Shown: piece by piece, positions 24,760 to 33,743 of the stretch
How positions within the stretch are numbered: position 1 is the stretch's first letter
Layout of the letters: the number at the start of each line of letters is the position of its first letter
DNA from: Gammaproteobacteria bacterium
GTDB taxonomy: Bacteria; Pseudomonadota; Gammaproteobacteria; Nitrosococcales; Methylophagaceae
Reading direction: 5' to 3'
NCBI GenBank assembly: GCA_029210875.1
Contig: JARGFJ010000006.1
Location: 52,165 to 94,861 of the forward strand
Length of the DNA stretch: 42,697 nt
Notes under the pieces: model-generated
What the model saw: only the letters and a program-made list of their open reading frames with translations
Database searches by the model: none
What the model was told of the DNA's origin: nothing
Position numbers and translations under genes: made by a program

Positions 24760-25074
24760 ATGTCAGAGGTAGTGATTGATTGTGGTGAAATGCTGACGAT
24801 TGCAGGCGTAGGTGATCTGTATGCACAGTTGTTAACCTACTTGGCAGAAGGTAAAACAGTCTCATTTGATTGCAGTAAAATTGAACGTATTGATACGGCT
24901 TCATTGCAAATATTGTTGGCTTATGCAAAAGAGGCACAAACTCGTTCGGCCCCATTGAATTGGTATAAGCCGAGTGATACCTTTATTGAGAATGCAGCTT
25001 TATTGGGCTTGGCGTCAACGTTAAACATACAACAAGATAATCAGTCGCTTTTTCAGTGGTCTACGAAACAGTAA
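24760..25074 (+). CDS. STAS-domain protein of the chemotaxis operon
   Basis: 104 residues forming one STAS (anti-sigma-factor-antagonist-like) domain. The hallmark helix start is IERIDTASLQILLAYA, with Asp45 and Ser48 in the usual DxxS place where partner-switch proteins are phosphorylated. STAS proteins head several F7-type che clusters in gammaproteobacteria, but their role there is unsettled. No anti-sigma kinase is nearby. It begins 27 bases after the small ORF and 58 bases before cheY. Confidence 0.85.
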   Translation: MSEVVIDCGEMLTIAGVGDLYAQLLTYLAEGKTVSFDCSKIERIDTASLQILLAYAKEAQTRSAPLNWYKPSDTFIENAALLGLASTLNIQQDNQSLFQWSTKQ

Positions 25075-25132
25075 AACCAAAAGAATAATGGCATTTAAAT
25101 CGTAATGCCCAAGATAAGGAGAAAAACGAACC

Positions 25133-25495
25133 ATGGCAAACATTTTAGCAGTTGATGACTCAGCTTCTATGAGACAAATGGTCGCGTTTACATTGAAGGG
25201 GGCTGGTCATGCTGTGACTGATGCAGTTGATGGTAAACAAGCGCTCGATCTGGCTGGGACACAGACCTTTGATTTAGTGTTGACGGATGTAAATATGCCG
25301 GTGATGGATGGTATTACCTTAACAAAAGAGTTGCGCGCTTTAACTGATTATAGATTTACACCTATTTTGATCTTAACAACTGAGGCTGGAATGGAAAAGA
25401 AGCAGCAAGGTAGAGCTGCGGGTGCCACCGGCTGGTTAGTAAAGCCATTTAATCCTGAGCAGTTACTTGCAACGGTACGCAAAGTGCTCGGGTAG
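25133..25495 (+). CDS. cheY: Chemotaxis response regulator CheY
   Basis: 120 residues, a single receiver domain. Asp8/Asp9, phospho-acceptor Asp52 (LTDVNMPVMDG), Thr82 and Lys104 (WLVKPF) form the full active site. It matches CheY-type proteins paired with a CheA of the same operon. It may bind FliM or, in F7/Che2-like systems, act elsewhere. The ribosome-binding site is AAGGAG at about 25115. Confidence 0.95.
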   Translation: MANILAVDDSASMRQMVAFTLKGAGHAVTDAVDGKQALDLAGTQTFDLVLTDVNMPVMDGITLTKELRALTDYRFTPILILTTEAGMEKKQQGRAAGATGWLVKPFNPEQLLATVRKVLG

Positions 25496-25567
25496 ATTAT
25501 ACTTCAATAAAAACAGTAAGTTACGTTTTTTTAGGAGTGGTAGGCATTGAGATTTTAGGGATTGGCT

Positions 25568-27688
25568 ATGAGTATTGATATTTCACAGTTTTATGATGTG
25601 TTTTTTGAAGAAAGCTTTGAAGGGCTTGCGGCCATGGAAAGCGGTCTATTGAGTCTGTCAATGGGCTCAGCGGATGCGGAACAGATCAATACTATTTTTA
25701 GAGCAGCACATTCAATCAAAGGCGGTGCCGGCACGTTTGGATTTATGACCATATCTGACTTTACGCATGTTATGGAAACCTTGCTTGATCAAATGCGTAA
25801 TGGTGAGCGTGATGCGACCACAGAATTAACTAATGTATTACTTGAGGCGGTTGATGTGCTTCGAGAAATGTTGACGGCGGCTCAACAAAAAATCGATAGC
25901 GATGAGTCACGTATCGCTGCGGTCAGATTAAAACTTGAAACCATGTTAAACAGCCAGTCAGATAATGGTTCCGAATCAACCGGGCCAGATCAAGTCCATC
26001 CACAACAAGTCTATCCAGAACAAAACAAGGTATCGGTTTGGAACATATTTTTTAAGCCTCATCCCCATTTATTACAGACGGGTAACGATCCTGTCAGAAT
26101 GTTTCGTGAATTAGACATGATGGGTTCGTTAACGGTTGTTGCGGATGATTCCCAGTTGCCCCCTTTTTTTGATTTAGAGCCAGAAGATAGTTATTTATCC
26201 TGGACATTGACACTAGAAGGCACTGTATCAAAACAGGACGTGTTTGAAGTGTTTGAATGGGTCGAGGACGATTGTGAACTTACCATCGAGCTAGTCAGTT
26301 CAAACGACTCAAGCCAACACGATTCCGATATAGAATTATCACCGATCAAACAGCCAATTCAAGATGATTTTTTGGCAAATGCGGAGCCAACTGGTGATGA
26401 TGTCGCTGTGCAAAACGATGATTCAAACCAAACATCGCCAGTCGTAAGTAAGGCCTTAGTTCAGGTCACTACGTCACAACCCGCCAGTTCAATTCGTGTT
26501 GGTACAGACAAGGTTGATTCATTGATAGATTTGGTTGGTGAATTAGTTATTACTCAGTCAATGTTAAGCCAAATTGGTGATACGTTTACCGAAGACATGC
26601 TGCCACAGCTGATTGATGGCCTTGCTCAACTTGAACGAAACACTCGTGAAATGCAAGAAGCAATTATGCAGATCAGAATGTTACCGATTAGTTTTGCTTT
26701 TAATCGTTTTCCACGCCTGGTCCATGACATGAGTGCTAAAACAGGTAAACAGGTTGAACTCAAACTTTCAGGTGAACAAACGGAATTGGACAAAACCGTG
26801 ATCGAGAAAATGGGTGATCCCTTAGTACATCTGGTTCGAAACTCGCTCGATCATGGTTTGGAAACACCAGCAGTACGACGTGCTGCTGGCAAGAATGAAA
26901 CAGGTCTGTTGTGGCTAAACGCCTTCCATCAAGGTGGCAATATTATTATTGAAGTGACCGATGATGGTGCTGGATTAAATGATGAAAAGATTTTGAACAA
27001 AGCGATAGAGCGTGGATTGGTCAGCCCAGATGAGGTGTTAAGTCCACAAAGAATTCATGAATTGATTTTTTTACCAGGGTTTTCAACTGCTGACAGTGTT
27101 ACCGATGTCTCTGGTCGTGGTGTTGGTATGGATGTTGTACGAAAAAATATCGTTAGTCTTGGCGGTAGCGTTAATGTTGTGTCAACACTCGGTCAAGGCT
27201 CCACTTTTACGATTCGCTTACCGTTAACGCTGGCAATTATGGATGGTCAAACGATTCGGGTGTCAGATCAACATTACATTTTGCCGTTGATCTCAATTGT
27301 AGAGACGCTTGAAATAAAAAATAGTGATATCAAACACGTGTCAGGAAAAGGGGAACTCTATCCGTTACGTGATGAGTATGTGCCAATTATTCGTCTTTAC
27401 GACGTGTTAGGACTTAAACCGATAGTGACTAATTTAGAGGAAGGTCTGCTGGTTGTAGTTGATGGTGCAGAAAGTAAAGTTGGCTTGTTTATTGATGACT
27501 TACTGGGGCAACAACAAGTCGTTATTAAAAGTTTAGAAACAAATTATCGCAAAGTGATGGGTGTTTCTGGGGCAACTATTCTTGGCGATGGCACGATTGC
27601 ATTGATCCTGGATGTACAGGGGCTAGTGTCACTATATAAAGATCCTTCATTAGCACATGTCATTATTGCTGATGAGCGTGCGGCCTGA
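25568..27688 (+). CDS. cheA: Chemotaxis histidine kinase CheA
   Basis: 706 residues. P1 carries His48 in AAHSIKGGAGTFGF. A P2-like region and an acidic linker span about 130-310. P3 dimerisation starts at IRVGTDKVDSLIDLVGELVI. P4 has the N box (DPLVHLVRNSLDHGLE, about 415-430), G boxes DDGAGL and GRGVGMDVV, and P5 is the CheW-like C terminus. CheA phosphorylates CheY and CheB under receptor control. The ATG at 25568 has TAGGGA upstream; a TTG two codons earlier is possible. Confidence 0.96.
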   Translation: MSIDISQFYDVFFEESFEGLAAMESGLLSLSMGSADAEQINTIFRAAHSIKGGAGTFGFMTISDFTHVMETLLDQMRNGERDATTELTNVLLEAVDVLREMLTAAQQKIDSDESRIAAVRLKLETMLNSQSDNGSESTGPDQVHPQQVYPEQNKVSVWNIFFKPHPHLLQTGNDPVRMFRELDMMGSLTVVADDSQLPPFFDLEPEDSYLSWTLTLEGTVSKQDVFEVFEWVEDDCELTIELVSSNDSSQHDSDIELSPIKQPIQDDFLANAEPTGDDVAVQNDDSNQTSPVVSKALVQVTTSQPASSIRVGTDKVDSLIDLVGELVITQSMLSQIGDTFTEDMLPQLIDGLAQLERNTREMQEAIMQIRMLPISFAFNRFPRLVHDMSAKTGKQVELKLSGEQTELDKTVIEKMGDPLVHLVRNSLDHGLETPAVRRAAGKNETGLLWLNAFHQGGNIIIEVTDDGAGLNDEKILNKAIERGLVSPDEVLSPQRIHELIFLPGFSTADSVTDVSGRGVGMDVVRKNIVSLGGSVNVVSTLGQGSTFTIRLPLTLAIMDGQTIRVSDQHYILPLISIVETLEIKNSDIKHVSGKGELYPLRDEYVPIIRLYDVLGLKPIVTNLEEGLLVVVDGAESKVGLFIDDLLGQQQVVIKSLETNYRKVMGVSGATILGDGTIALILDVQGLVSLYKDPSLAHVIIADERAA

Positions 27689-27697
27689 GGTATACAA

Positions 27698-28195
27698 ATG
27701 AGCGAATTACAACAGGCAAATGAGTTTTTAGAACCCCGTGATAGTGTTGAGAAAAGTGGTGATCACTATCTCAGCTTTATGTTGGGTGATGAAGCTTATG
27801 GTGTTGAAATTCTGCGAGTTCAGGAAATTAAAGCCTGGCAAAATGTAACCCTGATCCCTAATACGCCTGATTATGTGTGCGGTGTTTTGAATCTTCGAGG
27901 TGCGATCATTCCTGTGGTTGATCTGCGTCGCCGTCTTGACATGACACCCAAACCCTATATCTCGACAACGGTAGTTATTGTGTTAAAAGTTGAAGGAATG
28001 ACTAGCCGAATAGTCGGTATTGTTGTTGACGCTGTGTCGGATGCAATTAATGTGACTGAAGATATGATTCGTCCAACGCCAGACTTTGGTACACATCTTG
28101 ATACTCATTACATCAAAGGCTTGGTGCCTAATGATAATAACATGATGATGTTGTTAAATATTGATCACTTACTAAGTGTCGAAGCACTTGGGTAA
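27698..28195 (+). CDS. cheW: Chemotaxis coupling protein CheW
   Basis: 165 residues, a single CheW domain (about 22-160). Conserved patches include YGVEILRVQEIKAW, PDYVCGVLNLRGAIIPVVDLR and IVGIVVDAVSDAINV. CheW joins CheA to chemoreceptors in arrays. It starts 9 bases after cheA and is followed by parA, so all appear co-transcribed. Confidence 0.96.
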   Translation: MSELQQANEFLEPRDSVEKSGDHYLSFMLGDEAYGVEILRVQEIKAWQNVTLIPNTPDYVCGVLNLRGAIIPVVDLRRRLDMTPKPYISTTVVIVLKVEGMTSRIVGIVVDAVSDAINVTEDMIRPTPDFGTHLDTHYIKGLVPNDNNMMMLLNIDHLLSVEALG

Positions 28196-28216
28196 CAGGA
28201 AGCGTTGGTAATTATT

Positions 28217-28975
28217 GTGACTAGAATCATAGCTGTGATGAACCAGAAAGGTGGGGTAGGTAAGACAACGACCACGATCAATCTCGGTCATGCACTTGCC
28301 TTGGCCGGTAACAAAGTCACCTTATTGGATATGGATCCACAAGGTCAAATCGCGACTGGATATGGTTTAGACAATAATCAGTCAGGCTTAGATGACGTTC
28401 TGCTTAATGATGTGGCGATAGATGATGTCAGAGTAGAAGCGAGAGATAAGCTTTATATCATAGCGGCTGGTCGCCAATTAGCTGATTTTGAACATGTTTC
28501 GGAAGGTGGATCTGCACGAGGTCACAGATTAAGATTGGCGATAGAAGCATCATCGCTTAACGATCAGGATTTTATCTTAATTGATTGTCCGCCTTCATCT
28601 GGCCTATTAGGTATCAATGCGATGTTTGCTGCCTATGAAGTGGTGATCCCTGTATCAAGTGATTATCTGTCTTTACAAGGTTTATCTCGCATGATTCCGA
28701 TTGTAAAGCGAGCTGAATCGCTATCGGGCCACACCATCAAATTATGGCTGGTATCAACACGTATGGATATGCGACGTCGTTTGGCACATGAAGTCAGAAA
28801 CAGAATTTTGAACTACTTCCCAGGACGTGTATTTGCGACAGTAGTACGAGAAAACGTTGCTTTAGCAGAAAGTCCGAGTTTTGGTAAAACCATATTTGAA
28901 TATAAACCTACAAGTGCAGGTGCAGAAGATTATTTTTCACTTGCCCAAGACCTATTAGAGCGGAGGATCAGCTAA
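28217..28975 (+). CDS. parA: ParA-family ATPase of the chemotaxis operon
   Basis: 252 residues. It has a deviant Walker A KGGVGKTT (residues 11-18), Walker A' DMDPQGQ and Walker B LIDCPPS, all canonical ParA. It lacks the features and neighbours of FlhG/FleN and has no ParB or parS nearby. ParA-like proteins (PpfA of Rhodobacter sphaeroides, ParC of Vibrio) place chemosensory arrays. Its stop TAA shares one base with the ATG of the soluble receptor. A GTG at 28217 gives the family-like start MTRIIAV; an in-frame TTG at 28205, nearer AGGA, is the alternative. Confidence 0.9.
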   Translation: MTRIIAVMNQKGGVGKTTTTINLGHALALAGNKVTLLDMDPQGQIATGYGLDNNQSGLDDVLLNDVAIDDVRVEARDKLYIIAAGRQLADFEHVSEGGSARGHRLRLAIEASSLNDQDFILIDCPPSSGLLGINAMFAAYEVVIPVSSDYLSLQGLSRMIPIVKRAESLSGHTIKLWLVSTRMDMRRRLAHEVRNRILNYFPGRVFATVVRENVALAESPSFGKTIFEYKPTSAGAEDYFSLAQDLLERRIS

Positions 28976-30987
28976 TGGCAGAAAGTAAAACACCTATGGG
29001 CGATGACCCATTAGCGTGGTTGGCTGAGGAAGATAAGTCTGTGACTGAGAAGCAAACACCACAACCTAAACGTACTAGAGCAAGAGCTACACCAAAAGCC
29101 ACATCGGATACGGAACTGTTACAACAAAGTTTTGCTGTTCTAGCGGCTAGGGGTGAAGCGCTGACAGCACGATTTTATCAGCGTTTACTTGAAAATAATC
29201 CACAACTGTCCCCCTTATTTGATGGTGTTTCATTAGCCGGACTACAAAAAAAATTATTCGCATCCCTGGTCTTGATTGTACAAAATCTGCATAAACCTGA
29301 TGTGATAAAAGACTATTTGATGGGCCTGGGAGCAAGACATGTTCATTATGGTGCGCTAGCAGAACATTATCCGATAGTGACAGAAAATTTATTAGCCGTA
29401 TTAGCTGAATTTTCCGGGCCAGCATGGACAGCTGATGTGCAACGAGCGTGGGCAAAAACCTTAAAGAATGTAGCCAAAATCATGTTGGAAGCATACGAGC
29501 CAATCGAGGAAAATGAAATGGCAAGTCGTAATAAGACAGAAGTTCAACCAGACAATACATCACTACTTTCCAGCGATCAGATAGCTGATTTTAAAGGTCA
29601 AGTAGCCGCTATTGATAAAGTAATGGCTGTGATCAGTTTTAATATGGATGGCACTATTATCGATGTGAATGATAACTTTCTAAAATTGGTGGGTTACACC
29701 AAACAAGACGTTATCGGCAAGCACCATGGCATATTTGCACAACCGGGCTTGGTCAATAGTCCCGAATATGCTGAATTCTGGGCTAAACTCAACCGTGGTG
29801 AATTTGATTCAGGTGAATATAAGCGCATTGGCAAAGAGGGAAAGGAAGTCTGGTTACACGCATCCTACAATCCTATTTTTGATTTAAATGGCAAGCCGTT
29901 CAAAGTGGTCAAATATGCAACAGATATTACTGCTCAAAAACAACTGCAGATGACCGTTGATACACTATTTTCCTCTATTGCGACTGTGATGACTGCGATG
30001 GCAGAAGGTGACTTAACGCAACGGATAGAAGGCAATTTTGAAGGTGAATTTGGCGTATTACAACAGGCTGTCAATACGACTGTGGCTAAAATGGCTGATA
30101 CGGTCAAAGCAATTAATGACGTAGCACAAACCATCAGCATAGGCGCAAGTGAAATTTCAGAAGGTAATATAGATCTAAGCCAGCGTACTGAAGAGCAAGC
30201 TTCGTCATTAGAAGAAACAGCAGCAAGTATGGAAGAATTGACCAGTACGGTAAGACAAAATTCTGATAATGCACGACAAGCGAATCAACTGGCGGCATCA
30301 AGTCGTGAACAGGCTGAAAAAGGTGGTTCAGTCATTAAGCGTGCAATTGAGGCAATGACTGCGATTAGTTCCTCTAGTCGAAAAGTATCAGATATTATTG
30401 GTGTAATCGATGAAATTGCATTTCAAACCAATTTATTAGCGTTAAATGCAGCAGTAGAAGCTGCACGCGCAGGTGAACAAGGACGAGGTTTTGCTGTTGT
30501 TGCATCAGAAGTGCGTAATTTGGCCCAACGTTCAGCATCTGCCGCTAAAGAAATTAAAGCGTTGATCAATGATAGTGGTGATAAAGTTAAAGAAGGTTCG
30601 ATGCTAGTTGATGAGTCAGGCAGAACCTTGGAAGAAATCGTTGCCAGCTCGAAAAAAGTGGGCGATATTATTTCTGAAATTGCAGCGGCAGGAGAAGAGC
30701 AAACTCAAGGAATTGAACAAGTTAATAAGGCGGTTACTCAAATGGATGAAATGACCCAGCAAAATGCAGCTTTGGTAGAACAGGCAGCGGCTGCGAGTGA
30801 GTCATTAGATGAACAAGGTAAGCATTTAGAAAACGTAATAGCATTCTTTAATATTGGCGAACAGCCGAGCGTTGATCAACATGCCAGTAAACCTAAGCAA
30901 GAAGTCAAACCCAATCCGATTTCATCTGTTAAAAAAGTAATAAGACAATCGGCACCTGAAGCTGATGATGAATGGGATGAGTTTTAA
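28975..30987 (+). CDS. Soluble globin-PAS methyl-accepting chemotaxis protein
   Basis: 670 residues and no transmembrane helix. Order: a 45-residue tail ([10 protein letters not shown], then basic [11 protein letters not shown]), a flavohaemoglobin-type globin (about 46-175; Tyr68 B10, Gln91 E7, His122 F8, Tyr132), a PAS domain (about 205-320), a HAMP-like linker ([18 protein letters not shown]) and an MCP signalling domain with the tip [31 protein letters not shown]. The last five residues, EWDEF, match the xWxxF CheR tether. It likely senses oxygen or NO through haem. Its place in the operon and its soluble form recall Aer2/McpB of the Pseudomonas Che2 cluster, but the sensory module differs. 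Confidence 0.92.
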   Translation: MAESKTPMGDDPLAWLAEEDKSVTEKQTPQPKRTRARATPKATSDTELLQQSFAVLAARGEALTARFYQRLLENNPQLSPLFDGVSLAGLQKKLFASLVLIVQNLHKPDVIKDYLMGLGARHVHYGALAEHYPIVTENLLAVLAEFSGPAWTADVQRAWAKTLKNVAKIMLEAYEPIEENEMASRNKTEVQPDNTSLLSSDQIADFKGQVAAIDKVMAVISFNMDGTIIDVNDNFLKLVGYTKQDVIGKHHGIFAQPGLVNSPEYAEFWAKLNRGEFDSGEYKRIGKEGKEVWLHASYNPIFDLNGKPFKVVKYATDITAQKQLQMTVDTLFSSIATVMTAMAEGDLTQRIEGNFEGEFGVLQQAVNTTVAKMADTVKAINDVAQTISIGASEISEGNIDLSQRTEEQASSLEETAASMEELTSTVRQNSDNARQANQLAASSREQAEKGGSVIKRAIEAMTAISSSSRKVSDIIGVIDEIAFQTNLLALNAAVEAARAGEQGRGFAVVASEVRNLAQRSASAAKEIKALINDSGDKVKEGSMLVDESGRTLEEIVASSKKVGDIISEIAAAGEEQTQGIEQVNKAVTQMDEMTQQNAALVEQAAAASESLDEQGKHLENVIAFFNIGEQPSVDQHASKPKQEVKPNPISSVKKVIRQSAPEADDEWDEF

Positions 30988-31015
30988 ATTGAAAAAACTA
31001 AGCTAGGCGTATTGG

Positions 31016-31852
31016 ATGTCTCAACCGCGTGAGTTTGTAATGTCTGATAGCAATTTTGAACGGATACGCCAGTTTGTATCGGAACATACTGGCATTGTAT
31101 TGTCAGATGCCAAGAAAGATATGGTCTATGGTCGTTTATCTAAACGAGTTAGGAAAGGACGATATAACAATTTTGATGCATTTTGTGATGCACTTGATGC
31201 TGGCGATCAAGAAGAACAGGCGTTCCTGATTAATGCGATCACAACCAATCTAACATCATTTTTTCGGGAACATCATCATTTCGAATTTTTAGCTAATACC
31301 CTGATTCCTGAGCTGATTAAACATAATAATTCAACTAAAAGAATACGCATTTGGTCAGCAGGGTGTTCAACAGGTGAAGAACCATACAGCATAGCAATGA
31401 CACTCAAAGAGTCGATAGCAGACATGTCGCAATGGGATGTCAAAATATTAGCCACAGATCTTGATGCTAATGCCATCGCCTATGCTAAAACAGGCATATA
31501 TAGGGCAGATCGTGTTGCCGAGCTTCCTCAACAACAAATCGAACGGTGGTTCAAACGAGGACGGGGCGATCACGAAAACAATGTAAAAGTATCTAAAGCG
31601 TTACAAGATTTAATCACCTTTAAACGTCTAAACTTACTACAAGATTGGCCGATGAAAGGGATATTTGATGTCATATTTTGTCGTAATGTAGTCATTTATT
31701 TTGATAAAGAAACACAACGGACTTTATTTGAGCGTTATGCAGATATTCTAAAGCCGGATGGCTATTTGTTTATTGGTCATTCCGAAAGTTTATTTAATGT
31801 CACAACCCGGTTTGATAATCTGGGTAAAACTATTTATAGAAAGAATAGTTAA
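31016..31852 (+). CDS. cheR: Chemoreceptor methyltransferase CheR
   Basis: 278 residues. An N-terminal helical domain with ITTNLTSFFRE (Arg84) precedes the SAM-binding domain (RIWSAGCSTGEEPYSIAM, 111-128) and DVIFCRNVVIYFD. CheR methylates receptor glutamates. The upstream receptor ends in EWDEF, a plausible docking tail for the CheR beta-subdomain. Its stop overlaps the cheD start by one base. A start at the second ATG (31040) is possible. Confidence 0.95.
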   Translation: MSQPREFVMSDSNFERIRQFVSEHTGIVLSDAKKDMVYGRLSKRVRKGRYNNFDAFCDALDAGDQEEQAFLINAITTNLTSFFREHHHFEFLANTLIPELIKHNNSTKRIRIWSAGCSTGEEPYSIAMTLKESIADMSQWDVKILATDLDANAIAYAKTGIYRADRVAELPQQQIERWFKRGRGDHENNVKVSKALQDLITFKRLNLLQDWPMKGIFDVIFCRNVVIYFDKETQRTLFERYADILKPDGYLFIGHSESLFNVTTRFDNLGKTIYRKNS

Positions 31853-32478
31853 TGACCAAGTACCTCAGTAAACCGGCATGTTTGGCTGGTTTTGAACATA
31901 TAAATCGCTATTGGGATCACGCCCATGCTACCTGGGTCGCAAAGCTATTGCCGGGCGAATATTATGTTACAACACAAGCAAATGAAGCCGTGGCTACAAC
32001 ATTAGGCTCCTGTGTTTCAGCATGTATTCGCGATAAGGTCACAGGTATAGGTGGCATGAATCATTTTATGCTTCCAATTAAAGCTGAATATGCGAGTGAT
32101 ACTTGGATGAATTCAGCGACACGCTATGGTAGTTATGCTATGGAGCACTTGATAAATCAAATTCTAAAAAATGGTGGCGAACGCAAAAATTTAGAAGTGA
32201 AGTTGGCTGGTGGTGGAAAAGTCATCACCACGATGTCAGATATAGGTGCTAGAAATAGTGAGTTTGTGCTTGAGTATCTGCATATAGAGAGAATAACAGT
32301 CGAAGCACAGGATTTAGGCGATATCTACCCACGGAAAATAATGTATTACCCGGCATCTGGACGATTACGAGTCAAGCGACTGCGTGCATTGCATAATGAG
32401 ACAGTATTTGAACGTGAACACGCCTATCAACGTCAATTGGATAGTCAACCGGATTCTGGCGAAATTGAACTGTTTTAG
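31852..32478 (+). CDS. cheD: Chemoreceptor glutamine deamidase CheD
   Basis: 208 residues. TTLGSCVSACIRDKVTGIGGMNHFMLP carries the catalytic Cys54 and His71, 17 residues apart as in characterised CheD. LKVKLAGG-type (here VKLAGGGKVI) and DLGDIYPRKIMYYPASGRL segments follow. CheD deamidates receptor glutamines. It has an N-terminal extension of about 30 residues before the core. CheD next to cheR and cheB is typical of F7/Che2-like clusters. Confidence 0.94.
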   Translation: MTKYLSKPACLAGFEHINRYWDHAHATWVAKLLPGEYYVTTQANEAVATTLGSCVSACIRDKVTGIGGMNHFMLPIKAEYASDTWMNSATRYGSYAMEHLINQILKNGGERKNLEVKLAGGGKVITTMSDIGARNSEFVLEYLHIERITVEAQDLGDIYPRKIMYYPASGRLRVKRLRALHNETVFEREHAYQRQLDSQPDSGEIELF

Positions 32479-32511
32479 TTTTAATTTCAATGTGAGTGAC
32501 AGCACAGCACC

Positions 32512-32539
32512 TTGATGTTCATCACTGACACGATATACT
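32512..32539 (+). promoter_or_regulatory. Possible sigma-70 promoter of cheB
   Basis: TTGATG and TATACT are separated by 16 bases, 36 bases before the cheB ATG, in the 97-base cheD-cheB gap. The -10 matches 5/6 and the -35 4/6. It may give basal expression apart from the sigma-54 che transcript. Confidence 0.35.
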
Positions 32540-32575
32540 TGAGTCACAAAAACGTGATTTTAGTGTGCTGACTGT

Positions 32576-33655
32576 ATGGCAAAAATAAACGTGCTGGTGA
32601 TTGATGATTCAGCGCTAGTTAGAAAATTATTGAGCGAGATCCTAAATTCTGATCCTGGTATTGAAGTGATCGGCACTGCAATTGATGCCTATCAAGCACG
32701 TGCAAAAATCAAGCGGCTAAAGCCAGATGTATTGACACTTGATGTTGAAATGCCGGGTATGAATGGTGTGACGTTTTTAAAAAATCTAATGCGGCTTCAC
32801 CCCTTACCTGTTGTTATGGTTTCAACGTTGACGCAAGCAGGTGCTCAGGTAACCTTAGATGCACTTGAGTTGGGCGCTGTCGACTTTGTTAGTAAACCTA
32901 AAATGGATTTGTCTCATACCATCAATGACTATGCACAGGAAATTATTCAGAAAGTAAAAACAGCGGCAACCGTTAATGTCGACAAGCTTGGTTTGGTAAA
33001 GACTGTGACCAAAACCTTGGATGTGACCTCCAGATTATCAGCTGATGTTATCTTGCCCAAGGCAACGTTAAGTAAGGCTTCCGATCTGAGTCAAACAATT
33101 ATTTCGATTGGAGCTTCAACTGGTGGTACCGAAGCTATAAAACAAGTCTTGCAGTCACTACCGGCAGACTGCCCGGCTATCGTTATTACGCAGCATATTC
33201 CAGCAGCATTTAGTCAAGCATTTGCTTTACGATTAGATCGCCATTGTGCTTTGAGTGTATGTCAAGCCGAACACGGTCAACGCATTTTGCCTGGACATGC
33301 GTACTTGGCACCGGGAGATAAACATTTAATTGTTCGATGCAGTGGCGATCACTTTTATTGTGAACTGAATGATGGCCCATTAGTGAATAGACACAAACCT
33401 TCGGTTGATGTGTTATTTCGATCGATGGCTCAAAATGTTGGTGCTAATGCTATCGGTATTCTGCTAACAGGAATGGGGGATGATGGGGCTCAAGGTATGT
33501 TGGAAATGAAACAGGCAGGTGCGTTCAATTTTGTTCAAGATGAAAAGTCGAGTGTAGTATGGGGTATGCCTGGACAAGCAGTAAAAATTGGGGCAGCAAC
33601 CCTGCAAGTTCCATTGGTGCAAGTGGCTACCATTTTGCTGGATAAGGTGACTTAA
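32576..33655 (+). CDS. cheB: Chemoreceptor methylesterase CheB
   Basis: 359 residues. The receiver domain has Asp10/Asp11 and phospho-acceptor Asp56 (LTLDVEMPGMNG). The methylesterase domain has the triad Ser181 (IGASTGGTEA), His207 (ITQHIP) and Asp303 (LTGMGDDGAQGM). CheB removes receptor methyl groups when phosphorylated by CheA. No clear ribosome-binding site is seen before the ATG. It closes the che block; fliK follows after a gap with its own promoter. Confidence 0.95.
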   Translation: MAKINVLVIDDSALVRKLLSEILNSDPGIEVIGTAIDAYQARAKIKRLKPDVLTLDVEMPGMNGVTFLKNLMRLHPLPVVMVSTLTQAGAQVTLDALELGAVDFVSKPKMDLSHTINDYAQEIIQKVKTAATVNVDKLGLVKTVTKTLDVTSRLSADVILPKATLSKASDLSQTIISIGASTGGTEAIKQVLQSLPADCPAIVITQHIPAAFSQAFALRLDRHCALSVCQAEHGQRILPGHAYLAPGDKHLIVRCSGDHFYCELNDGPLVNRHKPSVDVLFRSMAQNVGANAIGILLTGMGDDGAQGMLEMKQAGAFNFVQDEKSSVVWGMPGQAVKIGAATLQVPLVQVATILLDKVT

Positions 33656-33675
33656 TTCAGATAAAGATATTATCT

Positions 33676-33692
33676 TTGGCATATTGATTGCT
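33676..33692 (+). promoter_or_regulatory. Sigma-54 promoter of fliK
   Basis: TTGGCATATTGATTGCT has GG-N10-GC and the full TTGCT half-site, the best match among the five sigma-54 sites here. It is 52 bases before the fliK ATG and separates fliK from the che operon. Confidence 0.75.
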
Positions 33693-33743
33693 AGGACATT
33701 ATTCAAAACATGAACATCATTGTGATGGCATTGTGGAGAAGAT

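Noticed and set aside
28217-28975. FlhG/FleN (flagellar number regulator) for the ParA gene
   Set aside because: Its position between cheW and an MCP, the absence of flhF and fliA neighbours and the canonical ParA DMDPQGQ motif favour an array-positioning ParA, though only phylogeny would settle it.
28975-29520. Classical HemAT-like globin-coupled sensor
   Set aside because: Pocket residues and flanking motifs follow flavohaemoglobins (Tyr B10, Gln E7, RH...EHYPIV) rather than HemAT.
33663-33677. AAAGATATTATCTTT as terminator after cheB
   Set aside because: Short AT-only stem with no T-run; it merely abuts the fliK sigma-54 site.
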